Under the pieces are notes generated by a model. The model made no database searches and was not told the DNA's origin. It was given only the letters and a program-made list of their open reading frames with translations. The position numbers and the translations under genes were made by a program. Below are positions 16,817-24,519 of a stretch of DNA of 53,058 bases, piece by piece. The stretch's first letter is position 1, and every line of letters begins with the position of its first letter. Origin of the DNA: CAIYRG01 sp036273455 (GTDB lineage: Bacteria; Pseudomonadota; Alphaproteobacteria; Micropepsales; Micropepsaceae); the NCBI GenBank assembly GCA_036273455.1, contig DASUHP010000002.1, forward strand, positions 1 through 53,058. The letters are read 5' to 3'.

Positions 16817-18127
16817 ATGACGCTGCATCTGTACAATACACTCACCCGCAGGAAGGGCGAGTTCAGACCACTGGATCCGTCCAATGTCCGCCTCTATGTC
16901 TGTGGCCCGACCGTCTACGACTTTGCGCATATCGGCAACGCCCGTCCACAGATCGTGTTCGATGTGCTGTTCCGGTTGCTGCGCCATATGTATGGCGATG
17001 CGCATGTCACTTATTCGCGCAATATCACCGATGTCGACGACAAGATCATGTTGCGCGCGGCGGAGGAGGGTATCGGGATTTCGGAATTGACGATCCGCAC
17101 GGCGCGGCAATTCCATGAAGACGTCACCGCGCTGGGATGCCTCCCGCCGACGCACGAGCCGCGCGCTACAGAGTACATCCCGTCCATGGTTGCAATGATC
17201 CGCCGGCTGATCGATGCCGGCCATGCCTATGCGGCGGAAGGTCATGTGCTGTTCGACGTCTCGTCGAAGCAGGATTACGGCAAACTGGCACGGCGCTCAC
17301 TGGACGAAATGATCGCCGGCGCCCGAGTCGAGGTGGCGCCTTACAAGAAAAACCCGATGGATTTCGTCTTGTGGAAGCCGTCTTCGGACGCCCAGCCCGG
17401 CTGGGACTCACCCTGGGGCCGTGGCCGTCCGGGATGGCATATCGAATGTTCGGCGATGTCGGAAACACTGCTCGGCGATTCCTTCGATATCCATGGCGGC
17501 GGAATCGATCTGGTCTTCCCGCACCACGAAAACGAAATTGCGCAATCGGAAAGCGCGCATGGCGGCGCGCCGCTCGCGAATGTCTGGATGCACAACGGCT
17601 TCCTGCAGGTGGAAGGCGAAAAAATGTCCAAGAGTCTGGGCAATTTTTTCACCATCCGCGAGCTTCTGAAGGATTGGCCCGGCGAAGTGCTGCGTTTCAA
17701 CATGCTACGCACGCATTACCGGCAGCCGATGGATTGGACATTCCACGGGCTGAAGGAAAGCTGGACGATGCTGGAGAGGTTTTACGCGGTTGCCGAACCG
17801 GTGCTGGCGAGCACTGCAGGCGCCGAATTACTCGAAGCGCTGTGCGATGATCTGAACACGCCACTGGCGATTTCCGAACTGCATCGGGCGAAAGATACCG
17901 AGCTTGCCGGCGGGTTGGGACTTCTCGGTTTTTCCTGCGTACAGGATCGCATTGCCGCGAAACCTCCGGTCGATCCGGTTGAGATCGCCGATGCCATCGC
18001 GGCTCGCACGGCGGCGCGCAAGAACCGTAATTTTGGCGAAGCCGACCGCATCCGCGATGCTCTGGCGGACAAGGGTATCCTCCTGAAGGATGGCCCACAG
18101 GGCACCACGTGGGAGGTGAAGCGGTGA
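16817..18127 (+). CDS. cysS: Cysteinyl-tRNA synthetase
   Basis: Charges tRNA-Cys in the cytosol. The 436-residue class I synthetase shows the HIGH-type motif HIGN (38-41), the zinc-site Cys29 in YVCGPTVYD, further zinc ligands in HIECSAMS and HHENEIAQSE, and KMSKSLGNFF. It is somewhat shorter than the E. coli enzyme (461), the reduction lying in the C-terminal anticodon-binding part. The ATG at 16817 begins the family-like MTLHLYNTLTRRKG; a GTG at 16796 overlapping the nadE stop would add 7 residues and cannot be ruled out. Its stop overlaps the cimA GTG by 4 nt (GTGA), showing translational coupling. Confidence 0.96.
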   Translation: MTLHLYNTLTRRKGEFRPLDPSNVRLYVCGPTVYDFAHIGNARPQIVFDVLFRLLRHMYGDAHVTYSRNITDVDDKIMLRAAEEGIGISELTIRTARQFHEDVTALGCLPPTHEPRATEYIPSMVAMIRRLIDAGHAYAAEGHVLFDVSSKQDYGKLARRSLDEMIAGARVEVAPYKKNPMDFVLWKPSSDAQPGWDSPWGRGRPGWHIECSAMSETLLGDSFDIHGGGIDLVFPHHENEIAQSESAHGGAPLANVWMHNGFLQVEGEKMSKSLGNFFTIRELLKDWPGEVLRFNMLRTHYRQPMDWTFHGLKESWTMLERFYAVAEPVLASTAGAELLEALCDDLNTPLAISELHRAKDTELAGGLGLLGFSCVQDRIAAKPPVDPVEIADAIAARTAARKNRNFGEADRIRDALADKGILLKDGPQGTTWEVKR

Positions 18128-19716
18128 AAGAGCGCGTTACCCTCTATGACACGACGTTGCGTGATGGTGCACAAACCCAGGGCGTCGATTTTTCGGCCGA
18201 GGACAAGCGGAGCATTGCCGAGGCGCTCGACCAGCTTGGCATCGATTATGTGGAAGGTGGCTGGCCGGGAGCCAACCCGACCGACGATGCGTTTTTCGCG
18301 CAAGCGCCCAGGCTGACGCGGGCGCGGTTTACCGCATTTGGAATGACCAAGCGCGCCGGCCGCAGCGCGGCGAATGACCCCGGCCTTGCGGCGCTGCTTT
18401 CGTCACAGGCGAACGCGCTGTGTCTCGTCGGCAAGGCCTGGGATTATCAGGTCGATGTCGCGCTCGGTATTTCGCGCAGCGAGAATCTCGACAACATCGC
18501 GGAATCCATCGCGCTCGGCGTGTCCCGGCGCGAAGTGCTGTTCGACGCGGAGCATTTTTTCGATGGCTGGCGCGCCAATCCGGATTACGCGCTGTCGGCG
18601 TTGAAGGCGGCTCAGGATGCTGGAGCAAGCTGGCTGGTTCTTTGCGACACCAATGGCGGCACGCTGCCGGAGGATGTTTACCGCGTTGTTTCGGAAATAA
18701 AGCAACGGTTGCCGCAAGCGCGCCTTGGGATTCACGCGCACAACGACACCGAGCAGGCGGTGGCTGTCAGCCTTGCGGCAGTGCGGGCCGGCGCGCGCCA
18801 GGTCCAGGGTACGCTGAACGGATTGGGTGAACGCTGCGGCAATGCCAATCTGTGCTCCATCCTGGCCAATCTGATTCTGAAGCCGCCCTACGCCTCGCAA
18901 TTTGAGACAGGTGTTGACACGGAAGCCCTGACGCAATTGACGGCCGTGTCGCGATTGTTGGATGAAATCCTCAATCGTGCTCCGCATCGCCACGCCGCCT
19001 ATGTCGGGCCATCAGCCTTCGCACATAAAGGCGGCCTGCACGTATCCGCGGTGCAGAAGGATCCACGGACTTATGAGCATGTGCCGCCGGAATCGGTCGG
19101 CAATCAGCGGGTCATACTGGTGTCGGACCAGGCTGGGCGATCGACGATATTGGCGCGGCTCGCAGCGCTCGGGATCGAAGTCGAGGCTTCCGACAAGCGC
19201 ATTGCGCGCCTCCTCGACGACGTGAAAAGCCGGGAATTTCTCGGCTACGCCTATGACGGTGCGGAAGCGTCATTTGAATTGCTCGCCCGCCGCGCGCTGG
19301 GACAGGTGCCGACCTATTTCACCGTCGAAAGCTTCCGTGTCATGGTCGAACGTCGGCACAATGCGCTCGGCGATCTGGTCACGGTTTCAGAAGCGGTGGT
19401 GAAAGTCAGCGCGGGCGGCGAGACTTTCCACAATGTCGGCGCCGGCAATGGGCCGGTGAACGCGCTGGACCATGCCTTGCGAAAGGACCTGGGGCGCTAC
19501 TCCGCCTATCTTCAGGATCTCCGGCTTGTCGATTACAAGGTTCGCATACTGACCGGCGGCACGGAAGCGGTGACGCGGGTCATGATCGAAAGCGCCGACG
19601 GCAGCGGCAATCGCTGGTCCACCGTCGGGGTTTCGGAAAACATCGTCGACGCTTCGTTCGAAGCGCTTTCCGATTCGATCTGTTACAAGCTTTACCGCGA
19701 CGGTGCGCCGGCCTGA
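18124..19716 (+). CDS. cimA: (R)-citramalate synthase
   Basis: Condenses pyruvate and acetyl-CoA to citramalate, opening the threonine-independent route to 2-oxobutyrate and isoleucine. The 530-residue protein has the HMGL-like TIM barrel (LYDTTLRDGAQTQGVDFS with catalytic Arg-Asp, and HAHNDTEQAV metal-binding His) and the C-terminal LeuA allosteric dimer domain. YVEGGWPGANP and AFGMTKR are typical of the CimA group rather than 2-isopropylmalate synthase. The GTG start at 18124 has GGAGGTGA upstream and overlaps the cysS stop. A GTG at 18109 lies before that ribosome-binding site and is unlikely. The 3' end overlaps the convergent LOG gene by 25 bp. Confidence 0.93.
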   Translation: MKERVTLYDTTLRDGAQTQGVDFSAEDKRSIAEALDQLGIDYVEGGWPGANPTDDAFFAQAPRLTRARFTAFGMTKRAGRSAANDPGLAALLSSQANALCLVGKAWDYQVDVALGISRSENLDNIAESIALGVSRREVLFDAEHFFDGWRANPDYALSALKAAQDAGASWLVLCDTNGGTLPEDVYRVVSEIKQRLPQARLGIHAHNDTEQAVAVSLAAVRAGARQVQGTLNGLGERCGNANLCSILANLILKPPYASQFETGVDTEALTQLTAVSRLLDEILNRAPHRHAAYVGPSAFAHKGGLHVSAVQKDPRTYEHVPPESVGNQRVILVSDQAGRSTILARLAALGIEVEASDKRIARLLDDVKSREFLGYAYDGAEASFELLARRALGQVPTYFTVESFRVMVERRHNALGDLVTVSEAVVKVSAGGETFHNVGAGNGPVNALDHALRKDLGRYSAYLQDLRLVDYKVRILTGGTEAVTRVMIESADGSGNRWSTVGVSENIVDASFEALSDSICYKLYRDGAPA

Positions 19717-20333
19717 AGCGCTCGCCCGCCATCCGCCGGGGCGCGGGTCTTGCGCCGATCACGGTCGGCCCTAAAAATCGCGATGGCGTCTTCGACCGTC
19801 GGAGCCAGGTGGTAGAGTTCGGCCACATGCGCACCGGCAAAGCCTTCGGCGATGAAATGTTCAAGCAGGGCGACGAGTGGCGCGAAGTAATTCCTGATAT
19901 TCACCAGCACGATCGGCTTATTGTGCAGTCTTAGCTGCGCGCCGGTGAGCACTTCGGCGAATTCGTCGAGTGTTCCAAGACCGCCCGGCAATACGGCAAA
20001 ACCTCCGGCGGCAGCCGTCATTTTCGCTTTGCGGTCATTCATGCTTTCGGTGACAACGATCTGCGAAGCCACCCGAAGTGGCGGTTCGACATGACGCAGA
20101 AAGTTGGGAATGACGCCCAGGATTTGTCCTCCCGACCGGTTGACGGAAAGCGCGACTTCGCCCATCAGACCGACGCCGCCGCCACCAAACACGAGGTCAA
20201 AACCGGCTTCGACCATCTGGCCGCCGAATGCGCGCGCGGCTTCGGTGTAAATAGGGTCTGCGCCGTGGGAACTGCCGCAAAAGACGCAGATCGTCGGATG
20301 CAGCGACAATGTGGATGGTGTGATTTTTCTCAT
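19692..20333 (-). CDS. LOG-family (TIGR00730) Rossmann-fold protein
   Basis: A 213-residue cytosolic protein of the Lonely Guy/lysine-decarboxylase-like family, members of which are nucleoside 5'-monophosphate phosphoribohydrolases that release cytokinin bases or act on purine nucleotides. Visible motifs: CVFCGSSHG at the start, FGGGGVGLMG, SMNDRKAKM, and the signature LPGGLGTLDEF. Length is normal. The true substrate is unknown. It converges on cimA with a 25-bp overlap of 3' ends, and is divergent from the Atm1-like exporter, whose promoter it shares space with. Confidence 0.9.
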   Translation of the reverse strand: MRKITPSTLSLHPTICVFCGSSHGADPIYTEAARAFGGQMVEAGFDLVFGGGGVGLMGEVALSVNRSGGQILGVIPNFLRHVEPPLRVASQIVVTESMNDRKAKMTAAAGGFAVLPGGLGTLDEFAEVLTGAQLRLHNKPIVLVNIRNYFAPLVALLEHFIAEGFAGAHVAELYHLAPTVEDAIAIFRADRDRRKTRAPADGGRALQAGAPSR

Positions 20334-20388
20334 ATGTAACCTTAGTCGCCCGAATCACGCCAAATTATGGCGGGAATCGGTTTCAGAA

Positions 20389-20418
20389 TTGACACGACAG
20401 GGCTGCCCGCCGTCTAAA
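20389..20418 (+). promoter_or_regulatory. Candidate sigma70-type promoter for the Atm1-like exporter
   Basis: A perfect TTGACA -35 hexamer (20389-20394) and a TCTAAA -10-like hexamer (20413-20418, 4 of 6 consensus), 18 bp apart. Transcription would begin near 20425, just before the interleaved repeats at 20429-20463. Prediction from sequence alone. Confidence 0.45.
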
Positions 20419-20428
20419 CCTCAGACAA

Positions 20429-20463
20429 AACCACGGTAACGGGTATGTGGTTCCGAACCCGTT
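20429..20463 (+). promoter_or_regulatory. Interleaved inverted repeats, possible H-type pseudoknot in the leader
   Basis: AACCAC (20429-20434) pairs with GTGGTT (20447-20452); AACGGGT (20438-20444) pairs with ACCCGTT (20457-20463). The pairs are interleaved, as in an H-type pseudoknot, with loops of 3, 2 and 4 nt. The element lies between the predicted transcription start and the ATG at 20483, in position to control translation. It could instead be a DNA operator made of overlapping palindromes. Confidence 0.42.
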
Positions 20464-20482
20464 AAATTTGGGACGAAACGTA

Positions 20483-22396
20483 ATGTCTTCCTATGGTTAT
20501 GGGGGCAGGTCATTGAAGGACGGCGCCTACAGCAATGCTCCGCCGAGCATTGAGCCATTGCTCAAGCTGACGCCGTATCTATGGCCGCCGGGGCGCCCCG
20601 ATCTGAAATGGCGCGTCGGCATATCGATGGTGTTTCTGGTTCTGTCGCCGATCGTCACCGTCATTTCGCCCTATTTCTTCGGACTTGCCGTGGACCGTTT
20701 GCAGGGGCGCCCGGAGGATATCGCAATTGCGGTTCCGCTGGCGCTGATCGCCGCCTATGGCATTGCGCGGATCCTGATGCAGGCACTGGCGCAGCTGCGC
20801 GATGGCGTCTTCGCCAAGGTCTGCTACCACGCGCTGCGGGTGCTGGCGGTTCAAACGTTCCACCATCTCCATGCGATGTCGCTGCGCTTTCACCTGGAAC
20901 GGCGAACCGGGGGGCTGTCGCGCGTCATCGACCGCGGCACCAAGGCGATCGACCGCCTGATGACACTCGCGATCTTCAACATTTTTCCGACGGTCCTCCA
21001 GCTCATATTCATCTGTGCGCTGATGTTATGGCGGCTGAACATATGGTTTGTGGTTGCCACGTCCGTGATGATCGCGGCCTATATGCAGTTCACCTTCATG
21101 GTGACACGCTGGCGCATGCACATCCGCCGCGCGATGAACGATTCCGACAATGAAGCGAATAACAAAGCCGTCGACAGCCTGCTGAATTATGAGACGGTCA
21201 AGTATTTCAACGCGGAAGCGCATGAAGAGGCGCGGTTCGACGCGTCGATGGAGAAATATTCCCAGGCCTCGATCATCACGCAGACGTCGCTGTCGGTCCT
21301 CAATACCGGCCAGGGTGTGATCGCCTCGCTGGGGCTGATCGCGGTCATGGCGCTGGCTGCGATCGGCGTCAAAAACGGTAGTCTTACTGTCGGCGACCTC
21401 GTCATGGCGAACGGACTACTCATTCAGCTGTTCATTCCGCTGAATCTGTTGGGAACGGTCTACCGCGATATCTCGCAGGGCCTCATCGACATGGAGAACA
21501 TGTTTGCCCTGCTGAGCCGGCCGGAGGAAGTGCAGGATCGTCCGGGCGCAATGCCGCTGCAGGTGACGAAAGGCGAAATCTGCTTCAACGATGTCGTCTT
21601 TGCCTATGATCCGGACCGCACGATCCTCAAGGGCATCAGCTTCAAGGTGCCGGCGGGCAAGACGGTCGCCGTGGTCGGACCCACAGGCGCCGGCAAGTCG
21701 ACGATTTCACGCATTCTCTATCGTTTTTATGACATCGCGTCCGGCAGCGTGACGATCGATGGGCAGGACATTCGCAGTGTCACGCAGAACTCGCTGCGCG
21801 CGGCCATCGGCATCGTCCCGCAGGATACCGTGCTGTTCAACGACACAATCCGCTACAATATCGCCTACGGCCGTATCGGCGCGCGCGAGGATGAAATTCT
21901 TGAAGCCGCGCGTCTGGCGCAGATCGACCGAATCATTCGTGAACTTCCCGCAGGCTTTGACAGCATGGTGGGAGAGCGCGGGTTGAAACTCTCCGGCGGC
22001 GAAAAACAGCGTGTCGCGATTGCCCGCACGCTGCTCAAAGATCCGCCGATCCTGCTGCTCGATGAGGCGACTTCTGCACTCGATACGCATACCGAGCGCG
22101 AGATTCAGTCGGCCTTGAAACTGGTGTCGGCGAATCGCACCGCGCTGGTGATCGCCCATCGCCTGTCTACCATAATCGATGCCGACGAAATTCTGGTGCT
22201 GGACAAGGGGCGCATTGTGGAGCGCGGCCGGCATGGCGACCTGGTAGCGCGTGGGGGTGCCTATGCGGCGATGTGGAACCGGCAGAAAGAAGCCGCCGAA
22301 GTTCGCGAACGCCTCCAGGAGGTGGAGGGCGATCCGGAGAACCTGCGCGGTCTGCGGGCAGAACCGGTACCGAGATTTGCCGGCGCCGCCGAATAG
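20483..22396 (+). CDS. Atm1/HMT1-type ABC exporter (half transporter)
   Basis: A 637-residue inner-membrane half transporter that works as a homodimer. An N-terminal six-helix exporter domain (about 45-330) carries LNYETVKYFNAE, the hallmark of the Atm1/ABCB7 branch that exports glutathione-linked sulfur or metal species. The ATPase domain has Walker A GPTGAGKST, Q-loop VPQDTVLFNDT, signature LSGGEKQR, Walker B ILLLDEATSALD and switch His in IAHRLST. Alphaproteobacterial members are linked to Fe-S and heavy-metal handling. The ATG at 20483 is preceded by GGGACG; an in-frame GTG at 20447 lies inside the leader repeats and is less likely. Confidence 0.92.
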   Translation: MSSYGYGGRSLKDGAYSNAPPSIEPLLKLTPYLWPPGRPDLKWRVGISMVFLVLSPIVTVISPYFFGLAVDRLQGRPEDIAIAVPLALIAAYGIARILMQALAQLRDGVFAKVCYHALRVLAVQTFHHLHAMSLRFHLERRTGGLSRVIDRGTKAIDRLMTLAIFNIFPTVLQLIFICALMLWRLNIWFVVATSVMIAAYMQFTFMVTRWRMHIRRAMNDSDNEANNKAVDSLLNYETVKYFNAEAHEEARFDASMEKYSQASIITQTSLSVLNTGQGVIASLGLIAVMALAAIGVKNGSLTVGDLVMANGLLIQLFIPLNLLGTVYRDISQGLIDMENMFALLSRPEEVQDRPGAMPLQVTKGEICFNDVVFAYDPDRTILKGISFKVPAGKTVAVVGPTGAGKSTISRILYRFYDIASGSVTIDGQDIRSVTQNSLRAAIGIVPQDTVLFNDTIRYNIAYGRIGAREDEILEAARLAQIDRIIRELPAGFDSMVGERGLKLSGGEKQRVAIARTLLKDPPILLLDEATSALDTHTEREIQSALKLVSANRTALVIAHRLSTIIDADEILVLDKGRIVERGRHGDLVARGGAYAAMWNRQKEAAEVRERLQEVEGDPENLRGLRAEPVPRFAGAAE

Positions 22397-22406
22397 ACGG
22401 GTGGTG

Positions 22407-22934
22407 TCAGGCGAGTTCGATGCGGTCGACTTCGACGCCTTTCATGCCCTGCCGCGTCGAGAATCGCACTCTTTGCTCGGGCATCAGGCTGGATAAACCC
22501 GAACGGCGCAGAGCGCTGGCGTGGACATAGACATCGGCCCCGCCGGATTCCGGCACGACGAAACCAAAGCCTTTTTGCTCATTGAAAAATTTCACATGGC
22601 CATCGCCCATGGCGCCACTCGCCTCACGGGGTCCGCGGTCGCGCGGTGGTCGGGGTGCGCCCCGTGAACCCTGCGGTTCTGTGGGTGCATCGACGCGATG
22701 CACATGAGTCACTTGCATGCCGCGCTGCCCTTGGGCCACATCGCACAACACGGTGGCGCCTTGTGGCAGTTCGGGCATCGCAAGACTGGAAAGGGCCGAG
22801 GCGTGACAAAAGGCGTCGGAGCCGTCTTCCAGCGTTACAAAGCCAAAGCCTTTCGCGGAATTAAACCATTTCACGGTCGCGCGCTGCGGTCCAGACCCGG
22901 ACCGGGAAGCCGATTGATCAGAATTTGCCATCAT
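22407..22934 (-). CDS. Cold-shock protein with two cold-shock domains
   Basis: A 175-residue nucleic-acid-binding protein with two cold-shock domains joined by a Pro/Arg/Gly-rich linker (about 84-108). The first begins ATVKWFNSAKGFGFVT (RNP1) and the second GHVKFFNEQKGFGFVV; each is followed by an RNP2-like FCHASAL or VYVHASAL. Tandem-CSD proteins are common in alphaproteobacteria and act as RNA chaperones or regulators. In the first domain the RNP2 has Phe-Cys-His in place of the usual VFVH. The start is the Met-Met at 22934/22931 without a strong ribosome-binding site; the much longer open frame to 23792 is non-coding. Convergent with the Atm1-like exporter. Confidence 0.9.
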   Translation of the reverse strand: MMANSDQSASRSGSGPQRATVKWFNSAKGFGFVTLEDGSDAFCHASALSSLAMPELPQGATVLCDVAQGQRGMQVTHVHRVDAPTEPQGSRGAPRPPRDRGPREASGAMGDGHVKFFNEQKGFGFVVPESGGADVYVHASALRRSGLSSLMPEQRVRFSTRQGMKGVEVDRIELA

Positions 22935-23061
22935 TTGCCAATGCGATTCACGCCCTGCCCATAATCTGTGGTTGCGGCATTTTGCTCCCGAATGGGTTCC
23001 TGCGGCAAGATGGTGCTTGATTTTTTGGTCTATGCAGCGGTCGGGACGTCCGCAATGCCCA

Positions 23062-23097
23062 AGCACCCGCCTCTTTTTTTCGCCTATCGCGGGTGCT
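23062..23097. promoter_or_regulatory. 9-bp inverted repeat with T7 loop upstream of the cold-shock gene
   Basis: AGCACCCGC (23062-23070) pairs perfectly with GCGGGTGCT (23089-23097); the 18-nt loop contains seven T in a row. It lies about 130 bp upstream of the cold-shock gene and 90 bp upstream of the DUF6152 gene, in their shared divergent region. It may be an operator or, read on the minus strand, a leader hairpin. Confidence 0.35.
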
Positions 23098-23103
23098 ATA
23101 TAC

Positions 23104-23121
23104 CGATTTGTAGCGAAATCG
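23104..23121. promoter_or_regulatory. Short inverted repeat upstream of the DUF6152 gene
   Basis: CGATTT (23104-23109) and AAATCG (23116-23121) flank a 6-nt centre, just after a TATATA-like stretch (23097-23102). Its place 65 bp before the DUF6152 start suits an operator close to the promoter. Prediction only. Confidence 0.3.
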
Positions 23122-23186
23122 TGATCGGCGCGGAATTGTTCTGACGCCGAACGATCTGGTGGAAGCCGCACGACGAGGAGAAGCAC

Positions 23187-23609
23187 ATGAAACTCAAAGC
23201 ACTTGGTCTGATGGGCGCCGCGATCGCGATGTATTCGATCCCGGCCGTTGCGCATCATTCCTTCGCCATGTTCGACGCTGAAAAGAAGGTCACGCTCGAT
23301 GGCACCGTGAAGGAATTCCAGTGGACCAATCCGCATAGCTGGATTCTGATGATGGTTCCGAATGCTCAGGGCACACCCGAGCAGTGGGCTATCGAAATGG
23401 GCGCACCGGGCGGTTTGGCCCGCCAGGGTTGGATCCCGAAGACTCTGACTCCGGGCATGAAAGTCACCGCCGTGATCCATCCGCTGAAGGACGGCACCCA
23501 TGGTGGCCAGTTCATGGCGGTCACACTGCCGAACGGCCAGACAAAGGGTAATCCGAACGGCGCCGCCAATGCCAACGCGGGCGCTGGTCCCGCTCCGGGC
23601 GGTCAGTAG
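23187..23609 (+). CDS. DUF6152 family exported protein
   Basis: A 140-residue exported protein: signal peptide ending near SIPAVAHHS (about residue 23), then FAMFDAEKKVTLDGTV, EFQWTNPHSWI and MGAPGGLARQGW, the conserved core of the DUF6152 family of small periplasmic beta-rich proteins of unknown role. His-His right after the signal peptide is typical of the family. The C-terminus is a low-complexity Asn/Ala/Gly/Pro tail (about 118-140). GAGGAGAAGCAC upstream of 23187 is a strong ribosome-binding site. A stem-loop follows at 23626. Genes for DUF6152 proteins often lie beside the secreted family found next at 23740. Confidence 0.85.
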   Translation: MKLKALGLMGAAIAMYSIPAVAHHSFAMFDAEKKVTLDGTVKEFQWTNPHSWILMMVPNAQGTPEQWAIEMGAPGGLARQGWIPKTLTPGMKVTAVIHPLKDGTHGGQFMAVTLPNGQTKGNPNGAANANAGAGPAPGGQ

Positions 23610-23625
23610 TCTGACGGAATGAGTG

Positions 23626-23661
23626 CAGTGCTCACCAGCGAAGCGCCGATGAGCACTGTTT
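23626..23661 (+). terminator. Stem-loop terminator after the DUF6152 gene
   Basis: CAGTGCTCA (23626-23634) pairs perfectly with TGAGCACTG (23650-23658), loop of 15 nt, followed by TTT. It lies 16 bp past the stop. The T-run is short, so termination may be partial, allowing read-through into the next gene. Confidence 0.55.
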
Positions 23662-23739
23662 GCCGAATGTCGGCAACAGATTTTTTGGCGTAGCCAATCC
23701 CGAGCAGCGTATTTCAGGCGCGAATCGGGCGGAGTTTGA

Positions 23740-24502
23740 ATGATTTCTGTCGTGTGGGCCGGGGAGGCGAAGCAAGCTTCGTCTCCCCGCACGCCTGTTT
23801 ACAGCGTGGCTATTCCGGCATTCTCAGTGATCTGCCCGCTGCTTCTCGAGGGCGCCGCGGCGCCCAATGGCGGGCAGGACATTTCCGGGATTTGGTGGGC
23901 AACCACCTATAGTCCGAAAATCCAGCTCATTGGCGGCGGCGACTTGCCCTACAACGAAGCCGGCAAAGGCGCCTATGACAAGAACATCGCGAGCCTCAAG
24001 AGCGGCCAAATAGCCGACCCGGCCCGCCGCTTTTGCGTGCCGGACGGCGTGCCACGCATACTCGAAACCCGATATCCTTTTGAGATCGTCCAGACGCCGG
24101 GGGCAGATCACGATGGTGCATGAGCTGAATCATGCCGTCCGCGTGATCACGATGGACCGGCCGCTTCCCCGCGATGAGGATTTGATTCCCTATCCTTATT
24201 ATAATGGCCATTCGGCCGGACATTGGGAGGGCGACACGCTGGTGGTCGAAACCGCGGGATTCAACGACAAGACCTTTCTTGATGCGACGGGCGCGCCGCA
24301 CAGCGATACGATGCGTATAGTCGAGCGCATCCGCCGCGGCGCCCCGGATCAACTCGAGGACGTCGTGATGGTCCACGATCCGGAAATGTTCATGCGGGAC
24401 TGGGGTGCGCGTTTCGTTTATCGCCTCCGCAATGAGGTGCGGATCGAGGATTATGTCTGCGGCGAGAAGCACCGTGACCATTCCTCCGTGCGCGGCGTAT
24501 AG
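23740..24502 (+). pseudogene. Secreted protein of unnamed family, one +1 frameshift
   Basis: Reads as one 253-residue exported protein broken by a single extra base. The first part (ATG 23740, ribosome-binding site GGAG) has a hydrophobic leader, DISGIWW, then RRFCVPDGVPRIL and FEIVQTPG. The second resumes with QITMVHELNHAVRVI, GHSAGHWEGDTLVVET, FNDKTFLDATGAPHSD and VERIRRG. The break is in a run of five G at 24099-24103; removing one G joins the frames and makes the total length divisible by three. The same family is intact at 41029-41853 (GHYEGDTLVVDT...PHTDKLHVVERYR). Function unknown. Homopolymer location makes a sequencing error plausible. Confidence 0.75.
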
Positions 24503-24519
24503 GGTCGCTGAAGACGGGC

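Noticed and set aside
22935..23792. Upstream extension of the cold-shock ORF to 461 codons
   Set aside because: The added residues show no cold-shock or other family pattern and run across the DUF6152 gene on the other strand; family sequence starts at 22934.
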